Shown piece by piece: positions 32,088 through 38,137 of a DNA stretch of 38,137 nucleotides. The stretch is from JAYWAM01 sp043782425 (lineage in GTDB: Bacteria > Pseudomonadota > Gammaproteobacteria > Burkholderiales > Usitatibacteraceae). Within the stretch, counting starts at the first letter, position 1, and each line of letters opens with the position of its first letter. The position numbers were made by a program, and so were the translations under genes. Location: positions 1-38,137 of the forward strand of contig JAYWAM010000175.1 of the NCBI GenBank assembly GCA_043782425.1, in the 5' to 3' direction. The notes below the pieces were generated by a model. That model searched no databases. It worked only from the letters and a program-made list of their open reading frames with translations, and was not told where the DNA came from.

Positions 32088-33062
32088 ATGAATATCATTC
32101 GCTCATTGGTTGCCGCGTTTGCCTTCACTGCGGCACTCACTGCATCAAACACCCACGCCCAAGCGCTGATCCCGATGCCGGATTCGGGCAGCACGACCTT
32201 CGGCGATTGGAGCTTTGCCTGGGAAATCGGCAACGCCCAAAGCGAGGGGCTGGTACTCAAGAACGTTCGCTGGAAAGGCACAAAAGTCCTTCACAAAGCG
32301 AGCATGCCGGTCATTCGCGTGAAGTATCGCGGCAGTGGCTCCAGCATTAACTCTGGGTGCGGTCCGTATAGTGATCGCATCAGTTCCGGCAATCTGTCGC
32401 ACTTTAGCGGACAAGTGACAGATGTCGTCGCGCGTTTTTTTGGCGACAACCTGATGGAACTGGCGGTCTTCGCGGAGATCGGCGGCTACGATTTGTATCA
32501 GGCGTTTTACTTTCATAAATCCGGCCGTTTCGAGACTATGCTGTACAGCAGTGGCTGGTCCTGCTCAGATTCGCAGTCGGAAAATAATCACAAACACCAT
32601 CCCTACTGGCGGCTTGACTTCGACGTTGACGGCATCTCCAATCGTGTTCGCCATGCGATGACGGTTAGCGGCGGCGGAATGAGCTTTGCAGCCTACAGTT
32701 CTGAGAGCGGATTTACCGTTCCGTCGAACGCGACCAGCATCGTCTGGACTGTCGCCAACAATAGCTCGGGTAAACACATACGCATCCAATCGCCGGACAA
32801 CGAGCGTGCGGACGCAGCAGGCGCTGTCTGGTTTGGCTTTGGTTCACGCGATGCTCACGTGCGACGCTACAAATTTAGCGAAGACGAAGGTTGGGCGTTC
32901 AGCTCCACTTCACAGTTGGGTTACTTCACCCCGCCCGAAGCAACGGATGATCAGGATGTGGTGTTCTGGGCAATCGGGCATTTGACGCATCTTTGGTCGC
33001 AAGCTGACGAAAATAATCCTCATTGGCATTCGAAGGGATGGATCGTCGATGTGACGTGGTAA
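32088..33062 (+). CDS. Secreted copper amine oxidase-like catalytic domain
   Basis: 324 aa; AAGGAG lies seven bases before the ATG at 32088. Signal peptide 1-24 (cleavage after THAQ or nearby). FGDWSFAWEIGNAQSEGLVLKNVRW resembles the start of the amine oxidase catalytic domain. IGGYDLYQAF (131-140) puts Tyr134 where the topaquinone precursor would be, but the usual Asn before it is Gly. HKHH (168-171) before LDFDVDG fits the paired copper histidines, and the C-terminal GHLTHLW could supply the third. It is half the usual enzyme length. Activity is uncertain because the cofactor motif is altered. Confidence 0.6.
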   Translation: MNIIRSLVAAFAFTAALTASNTHAQALIPMPDSGSTTFGDWSFAWEIGNAQSEGLVLKNVRWKGTKVLHKASMPVIRVKYRGSGSSINSGCGPYSDRISSGNLSHFSGQVTDVVARFFGDNLMELAVFAEIGGYDLYQAFYFHKSGRFETMLYSSGWSCSDSQSENNHKHHPYWRLDFDVDGISNRVRHAMTVSGGGMSFAAYSSESGFTVPSNATSIVWTVANNSSGKHIRIQSPDNERADAAGAVWFGFGSRDAHVRRYKFSEDEGWAFSSTSQLGYFTPPEATDDQDVVFWAIGHLTHLWSQADENNPHWHSKGWIVDVTW

Positions 33063-33149
33063 GGAAGCATCGGAACAGAATTCTGTCTAGTGTGCCGAGC
33101 CGCGTAGCGATTCTGCCATCTCTTTACAACAACACTCTATGGGCCTCTT

Positions 33150-35960
33150 ATGACTGCGCCAAAAGCAACTTTCAAATTTCAAGATTACAAAGGGATCCTG
33201 CCTTACGCGAGCGAACTCTTTGGTGTGTACCAGCCTCTCCTCGGCTGGAAATCCAAGCGCAATCAGAGGCGTTTCTATAAGGGCTTCGCCAGCGATCAAC
33301 TGGGCATCCTTGAGCAACTCTCTGCCGGGTTTGCTCCCAAGCTGACGTTCGAGCCTCGGGATAACGCTCTTCAGCTTGCAGACTTCGAACCGGGCAAGCC
33401 GCTAGCGGAAGTCCCAACGAGCCGCAGCCTGTTGGTCACTGCTATCCGTCAGACGTTATTTGACCGGCACAAGGATCAAGCCGACCACATTCCGGATAGT
33501 GAGTTGGCAAAATCGCTAGAACTACCGGCATTGACCAAGCTGCTGCAAAAAAATGTCGCCACCGCTTTGAATTCACGCATTCACGCTTCGCTAACACGCA
33601 TGGACACCCGTTCATTTCAGATGGGTGGCGCCGCCGCTCAGGCGCAGGTTTTCAGCGTAGACAACGCCAAGGCGTCAATGGAATACGAGGGTCGTCTCGC
33701 TGCTACCTTGCTCCAACTCAAGGACACCAAACAGTTTAACGCCCTGCGCAAATTGCTCTTCCCCACGGACTGGAAACAAACCCATGCGGGGCTGTCCCTC
33801 GCAGCAAACAGTGTCAGTCCTCTAGCCCAGTTCGTACCGACACCGACCAATCCTTTGGACAATCTTGATCCGAACTTCGATCTTGATCGCGTGGCGCTCT
33901 CGCCCATCGGTATTGTGCATTTGTTCCGGCAGTATTTTTTCGAATTGGACTCCTTCCTCGGCAGCCCTGTGGGCCATATCTGGCTCAGCCCCGGCACGAG
34001 TCTGGAGCTGATCGAAGTGAGTACGCGCAAGGTGTTGGTCGAGAAGACCTTTGAACAATCCATCGAGAGCACGAAGAAGAGCGAGATGGACACGACCAAT
34101 CAAGATGAGCTGGCCGACGCTGTGAAGCAAGATAACCAGCAAGACATTAAATTCGGCGCGAGTGTCACAGCCAGCTATGCGGGAGTCACCGCTTCGTCCA
34201 ACTTTGATCTGAACAACACGCAAAAGCAAGCGCGCGAAACCTCACACAAGCACATGCGCCAGCAAAGCACAAAACTCTCAACCGAGATCAAGACGAACTA
34301 CAAAACCACGTTCAAGACGGTGACTGAGACGACGGACACCACCAGCAAGCGTTACGTCATTCAGAACCCCTCGCCCGACAAGCTGCAAAATTACGAGCTG
34401 CGGCGCAAGATGCGGCAAGTGGCCGTGCAAGTGCAGGACGTGGGCACCTATTTGTGCTGGCAAACTTTTGTCGACACACCCGGCGATACTCTTGATCTCG
34501 CCAAACTCGTCCACATTGCGCAGCCTGCCGATCTCGACAGTATCCCGCACCCGGATAAACCTGAACAACTTGACCCCGTGACCAAGCCCTACACAATCGA
34601 CTTTCCGTATCAGAATATTTCGGACGGCGATGACACAGATGTGATCTTCTATCAGGGTGATGACCAGGAAGGCGGGCTTAACCACAACGACAAAATCGTT
34701 TGGGAGCGCGACTACCAGCTCGACTCTGCGGGACTCGGCTACACGCTAGACGCAAATTCGCTGCAAGTCTCCTCGCAGCACAGTGACATCTGCGTACCGC
34801 GCATCGCTGCTTTGGCGGCCCCTGGCAAGGTACGCGTCTCGCTGGATCAGGTGAACTTTGCCGATCAACCCGCTGTGAAGCTCCAGATCACCGCCACGTG
34901 GAATCCGCCGGCACAGGATCTGACGGAGTACAACAAGAAGCTGACCGAATACACCAATGCACGCGCGCGGGCGCAGCAAGAGGCCTACAACAAAGCGGTA
35001 AAGGAGCGCATCACCCTGGCCAGCAAAATCAACCCGCGTCCCGCCGATGAACTGCGCGAGGAAGAGCGCATCACTATTTACCGTCATCTCATCCAGGAAA
35101 TGCTTCTGCCCAAAGGCTATGGCAGCAAAGACCCTGTGCCGGAAACGCCCGATACGTTGTCCGCCCGACACGTGCTCTCGGAGTTGATCAATTCCATTTT
35201 CGATGTGGACAAGATGCTCTACTTCGTTGCCCCTGAATGGTGGAAGCCGCGTCACTCACGCGGCACGCAGAGTTTTGGCGGGAAGCCGAGCGGCGCCCAA
35301 ATAGGCCCGGTATCGGTAGCCAATCAAGTCGGCTGGGACAATGCCTACGACATTCAGCGCCAGCACTACTACATCACCGAAGACTCCGCCGTGGCCAAGC
35401 TCGGCGCTTCGCTAGGCTGGGTGTTGCAACTTGACGGCGACAACCTGCGCAACGCCTTCCTCAATGCCCCCTGGGTCAAGGCCGTGATGCCTATCCGCCC
35501 CGGCAAGGAAAAGGCCGCCATCAATTGGCTCAAGCATGTGGAAGGCTTCAACGGCATCGGCCCGGGTGACCTTTACTCCGGGGATGGCACTGACCAAAAT
35601 GGCGCGCCCCTCAACGGCAAGCCGCTCGTGGATGTGCTCGACTTTCTAGCCGAGTCTGTGGCAAAGAAGCATCTGGAAGAGCTCACCACAAAGGCGTTCG
35701 ACCTTTCCGATCCCAAGCTTCCACATGACCCCGACAGCACCGTGACCGCCACCCCTGTGGACCGCGTTTGGGAGCATGGTTTTAATCCCCTCAGTGGCGG
35801 TTTTCAGGCGCGCCCGCTCACCGCGCAAGATGATCCCAATGGCTCCGAGAATTTTCAGACCTTCGATCAGTGGGTGGAAATCCTGCCTACCGATCAGGTT
35901 GTACCTGTCGTGGTGGAATACGATCCGAAAACTGGGCGCCTCAAAGATCCGGCGCCGTGA
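33150..35960 (+). CDS. Large protein of unknown function coupled to a subtilisin-like protein
   Basis: 936 aa, not recognised. No signal peptide or membrane helix is seen. Residues 1-300 are mixed alpha/beta. Residues 300-400 are Ser/Thr/Lys rich with two stretches of alternating small/polar residues (FGASVTASYAGVTASSNFDL, then STEIKTNYKTTFKTVTETT), which could be long amphipathic beta strands. Residues 590-650 are charged and probably a coiled coil. Near 690-700 is YFVAPEWW. Residues 740-800 are conserved-looking (YITEDSAVAKLGASLGWVLQ). The stop overlaps the protease start (GTGA). It may be a substrate or partner of that protein. Confidence 0.7.
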   Translation: MTAPKATFKFQDYKGILPYASELFGVYQPLLGWKSKRNQRRFYKGFASDQLGILEQLSAGFAPKLTFEPRDNALQLADFEPGKPLAEVPTSRSLLVTAIRQTLFDRHKDQADHIPDSELAKSLELPALTKLLQKNVATALNSRIHASLTRMDTRSFQMGGAAAQAQVFSVDNAKASMEYEGRLAATLLQLKDTKQFNALRKLLFPTDWKQTHAGLSLAANSVSPLAQFVPTPTNPLDNLDPNFDLDRVALSPIGIVHLFRQYFFELDSFLGSPVGHIWLSPGTSLELIEVSTRKVLVEKTFEQSIESTKKSEMDTTNQDELADAVKQDNQQDIKFGASVTASYAGVTASSNFDLNNTQKQARETSHKHMRQQSTKLSTEIKTNYKTTFKTVTETTDTTSKRYVIQNPSPDKLQNYELRRKMRQVAVQVQDVGTYLCWQTFVDTPGDTLDLAKLVHIAQPADLDSIPHPDKPEQLDPVTKPYTIDFPYQNISDGDDTDVIFYQGDDQEGGLNHNDKIVWERDYQLDSAGLGYTLDANSLQVSSQHSDICVPRIAALAAPGKVRVSLDQVNFADQPAVKLQITATWNPPAQDLTEYNKKLTEYTNARARAQQEAYNKAVKERITLASKINPRPADELREEERITIYRHLIQEMLLPKGYGSKDPVPETPDTLSARHVLSELINSIFDVDKMLYFVAPEWWKPRHSRGTQSFGGKPSGAQIGPVSVANQVGWDNAYDIQRQHYYITEDSAVAKLGASLGWVLQLDGDNLRNAFLNAPWVKAVMPIRPGKEKAAINWLKHVEGFNGIGPGDLYSGDGTDQNGAPLNGKPLVDVLDFLAESVAKKHLEELTTKAFDLSDPKLPHDPDSTVTATPVDRVWEHGFNPLSGGFQARPLTAQDDPNGSENFQTFDQWVEILPTDQVVPVVVEYDPKTGRLKDPAP

Positions 35961-37840
35961 TCGAACCTATCGCGCCGATCAGTGCCATTGAGCCACCCGG
36001 GCGGCCAGACATCCAGCCGCCCGATGCGCTCAAGCTGCGCCCGGCGCTGAATGGTGCGCGCCGTTTCATTGTTCAATTTGCGCCCGGCACGCCGCTGCCC
36101 AATGACGACGAGATTCCCTGCACCGCCAGCGCCTTGCAGGACATCATTCCGGGCGAGGTGTTACGCAGCCTCACTTTCAGCGATGAAACTGCGTGGCTCG
36201 GCCGCCTTTATGCCGGTCAGCTTGGCCCCTCGATGGACGCAGTCGCCTCTTCCTTCAGCGACTCCTCCACGGGCGCCACACAGCCGCCGGGCTTTGCGCG
36301 GTATTACAGGTTGCGCTTCACTGGTGGTCTGGACGACAGCTACATCCGCGACACCCTTGCGCGCGCCAGCACCATCACCGCCGTGCAGCCGGAATTTGAT
36401 TTCATCCTCACCGGCAGTACACCCGTCAAGCACAGCGGCAGCAAATTCGTCGATCAGGAGCACCTGAAAGCGGCGCCCACGGGCATCGCAGTCGAGGCCG
36501 CGTGGGATGCCGGTGCCGGGGGCGAAGATATTACCATCGGCATCTGCGAAGAAGGGCCAGACACAACGCCAGCCTCGCCAAAGGTCATCACCTTCATCAC
36601 GCCATCGCTAGGAGTCGGGCCAGCCAATCCCAGTCCCCAGCACCAGAGTCACATAATCAATGTCGCTGGCGTGCTGGCGGCGCAGGACAATGCACAGAAC
36701 ACCGTCAGCATCCTGGGCGTGGCTCCTCACAGCGAGCTCCTGTTCTCCGCCTCCAACGCGCCCAATCCCAAGCTCCCGCCCAGTGCCTCCAACGCTCTTC
36801 CCACTGGCCCAAAATCACCGTATAACAACGGCGATGTTTACACGGCGATGGCCAGGTTTTACGTCTCCCCAAAGCTTCGGGCTGGTGACATCGTAAACTG
36901 CTCCATCGGCGTGCTGATGAAGCCCAAGAGTCCGCCCACACTTCCGCCGCTATCCTCACTCAGGCCGGCAGCAAATCCAGATGTGGATACCGCCGTGCCC
37001 TTGGAAATCGATCCCGCCCTTTTATCGATCATTGCCCGGTTGACAGACCGAGGCGTGACCGTCTGCATGGGCGCAGGCAATGGCTACCGTGCCTTTTATA
37101 CGGGACGCAAAGATAAACTTGATTCCGGTTTGGCCGCTGACACTGCTGCCGTGTGGAATGCGCAAATTCATACCCTGGATCGAAGCAGCAAGACCTTTCG
37201 TGACGCAGGCGGCATTGTAGTCACTGGCGGTTTTTTCTCCATACCCGCAGTGGGAACGCCAAGTGCAGTCAGATTAAGGCGGCTTAACTTTGGCAACCGC
37301 GTCGATTGCTTTGCGCACGGGACGGGCGTTCTCACCTGGGATGTAAATGGCAACCCGGACCCGACCTTCAATGGCACCTCCGCAGCCACCCCCATTGTCG
37401 CGGGCGCGGCAGCACTGGTGCAGTGTTTCATGAAACAGAATTTCGGCGGAGCCACCTTCCAGCCGTTAGTGCTTCGCGCCCTGCTTAGCGATCCGGTGCT
37501 TAACGTCGCCGCAATAGCGGTTGATCAGGCGGGATCCAGGCCCAATTTGGATGCCCTCATCAGCCTGCTCAAATCCACTGCGCAAAACCAGCAGGGTTTA
37601 ATAAAACTTTTGAAAGATGTTAAAAAGAATTCCGATGCAGAAATCAAAACCCGTCGCGCCGCAGCCGCAACTGCGGCGACAGCCTCTGGCGCCCCTGCCA
37701 TCTGGATTCACGATCCCTACACCGTGTGGAACGAGAGAGGAAAAACCTGGGACCCCATTCCCCTCGACGCCCCGGAAGTAATTTTCAATCAACCGCTGAG
37801 GACTCCCAGTTGGGTTCCCAGTGGCTCGGAACTGGCCTGA
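35957..37840 (+). CDS. Subtilisin-like (S8 family) serine peptidase with atypical acidic site
   Basis: 627 aa from the GTG at 35957, which overlaps the upstream stop by 4 bp. Residues 1-155 look like a pro-region (RRFIVQFAPGTPLP, then STITAVQPEFDFI). The S8 domain follows: His232 in SHIINVAGVL, the oxyanion Asn375 in GAGNGYRAF and Ser475 in FNGTSAATPIVAGAAAL. The first strand reads ITIGICEEGPDT, with Glu where the catalytic Asp normally stands, and HGT after the His is replaced. It may be a variant peptidase or an inactive homolog. It lacks a signal peptide, so it is likely cytoplasmic. A C-terminal helical and Pro-rich tail of about 90 residues follows the domain. Confidence 0.82.
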   Translation: MIEPIAPISAIEPPGRPDIQPPDALKLRPALNGARRFIVQFAPGTPLPNDDEIPCTASALQDIIPGEVLRSLTFSDETAWLGRLYAGQLGPSMDAVASSFSDSSTGATQPPGFARYYRLRFTGGLDDSYIRDTLARASTITAVQPEFDFILTGSTPVKHSGSKFVDQEHLKAAPTGIAVEAAWDAGAGGEDITIGICEEGPDTTPASPKVITFITPSLGVGPANPSPQHQSHIINVAGVLAAQDNAQNTVSILGVAPHSELLFSASNAPNPKLPPSASNALPTGPKSPYNNGDVYTAMARFYVSPKLRAGDIVNCSIGVLMKPKSPPTLPPLSSLRPAANPDVDTAVPLEIDPALLSIIARLTDRGVTVCMGAGNGYRAFYTGRKDKLDSGLAADTAAVWNAQIHTLDRSSKTFRDAGGIVVTGGFFSIPAVGTPSAVRLRRLNFGNRVDCFAHGTGVLTWDVNGNPDPTFNGTSAATPIVAGAAALVQCFMKQNFGGATFQPLVLRALLSDPVLNVAAIAVDQAGSRPNLDALISLLKSTAQNQQGLIKLLKDVKKNSDAEIKTRRAAAATAATASGAPAIWIHDPYTVWNERGKTWDPIPLDAPEVIFNQPLRTPSWVPSGSELA

Positions 37841-37874
37841 CCTAAAACCTGTGGTGCGGGTTACCTGTGCGTAT

Positions 37875-38009
37875 TTATGTTCGATTGATGGAGACCCCGC
37901 CGTCAACCAACAGCGCCGCGCCGGTGGTGAAGCTCGATGCAGCGGAGGCGAGGTAGAGCGCCGTTTGCGCGATCTCGTGCGGCGATGCCATGCGTTTCAG
38001 CGCGTAGCT
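37875..38009 (-). pseudogene. 3' remnant of a short-chain dehydrogenase/reductase gene
   Basis: The minus strand encodes 44 residues, LKRMASPHEIAQTALYLASA through FTTGAALLVDGGVSINRT and a TAA stop. This is the standard C-terminus of SDR enzymes (RMA.P.EIA..v.fLaS..as..TGa.l.vDGG). The frame runs straight into the 32-bp repeat at 38012, and nothing like the rest of an SDR follows. The gene was cut at or by the repeat. Confidence 0.75.
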
Positions 38010-38011
38010 CG

Positions 38012-38043
38012 CGTAGGATGGGTTGAGCGCAGCGATACCCATC
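38012..38043 (+). repeat. 32-bp dispersed repeat, copy 5
   Basis: Identical to the copies at 2601, 4538 (minus) and 30760. It marks the break point of the SDR relic. Confidence 0.9.
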
Positions 38044-38050
38044 GCCCGCA

Positions 38051-38137
38051 TACACCCACGACACGCCGAACCGCATCGCCGACGTCAGTTTCCACCCTCG
38101 ATCTCACCGAAAAATTAGGCAGGAGATGTGGAGCGGG
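38051..38137. repeat. Right arm of the 83-bp inverted repeat
   Basis: Reverse-complement match of 30818-30900 (six mismatches and a 4-nt insertion). It runs to the last base of the window, so its true end is not seen. Confidence 0.8.

Larger units (their letters stand above)
37841..38137. other. Right-end region with gene relic and repeats
   Basis: After the peptidase stop the window holds only the tail of an SDR gene (37875-38009, minus), the fifth 32-bp repeat and the right arm of the 83-bp inverted repeat. No intact gene is present. Confidence 0.7.

Overview
The window is GC-rich chromosomal DNA, probably from a sulfur-metabolising proteobacterium. A beta-proteobacterium of the Thiobacillus/Sulfuricella/Gallionella kind fits best, judged from the YeeE/YedE, TusA, DsrE, rhodanese and DUF302 genes, the PBP1C/alpha-2-macroglobulin pair and the types of dispersed repeats. 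Taxonomy is inference. I see no rRNA, tRNA, CRISPR array or phage module.

Layout. (1) 1-4,600: two large paralogous proteins of unknown function on the plus strand, separated by a small membrane protein. PmrA-type tandem boxes (TTTAAG-N5-CTTAAG) lie before the first paralog and before the small gene. (2) 4,634-7,025: an MFS transporter and a periplasmic double-rhodanese protein, both minus. (3) 7,249-9,338: a family 2 glycosyltransferase and a SPASM-like radical SAM protein, coupled, plus strand. (4) 16,604 down to 9,537: one tightly packed minus-strand operon of eight genes: DsrE-like, 60-aa protein, GT39-type membrane glycosyltransferase, YeeE/YedE transporter, TusA-like carrier, 52-aa membrane peptide, UGM-like flavoprotein and B12-binding radical SAM. 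(5) 16,885-18,463: a second DsrE-like gene, a PAS-LuxR regulator with a cysteine cluster and a DUF302 periplasmic protein. (6) 18,842-19,482: an AbrB/VapC-type toxin-antitoxin pair. (7) 19,650-20,915: an acyltransferase 3. (8) 21,037-29,366: an alpha-2-macroglobulin and penicillin-binding protein 1C. (9) 29,542-30,647: a lysine-rich small protein and a frameshifted hypothetical gene. (10) 31,290-37,840: two secreted proteins that look like the two halves of a copper amine oxidase, a 936-aa unknown protein and a translationally coupled subtilisin-like protein. This last block is bracketed by a roughly 83-bp inverted repeat.

How the parts may work together. Two regulatory layers can be read from the DNA. 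The regulator gene and the DUF302 gene have near-copies of one promoter: an FNR/CRP-type site centred 41.5 bp before the inferred start and a shared -10. The rhodanese gene and the eight-gene operon share a different, nearly perfect palindrome (AAATGATG-N6-CATCATTT) at the same distance from their inferred promoters. A plausible model is that a redox-responsive FNR-type protein controls the PAS-LuxR regulator, which then activates the rhodanese and the sulfur-trafficking/glycan operon.

Dispersed palindromic repeats are common. A 32-bp unit occurs five times, four copies being identical. Several repeats abut truncated genes (an SDR tail at the right end and a 25-codon tail near 19.5 kb). A 144-bp element near 31 kb looks like an internally deleted derivative of an IS200/RAYT-like element.
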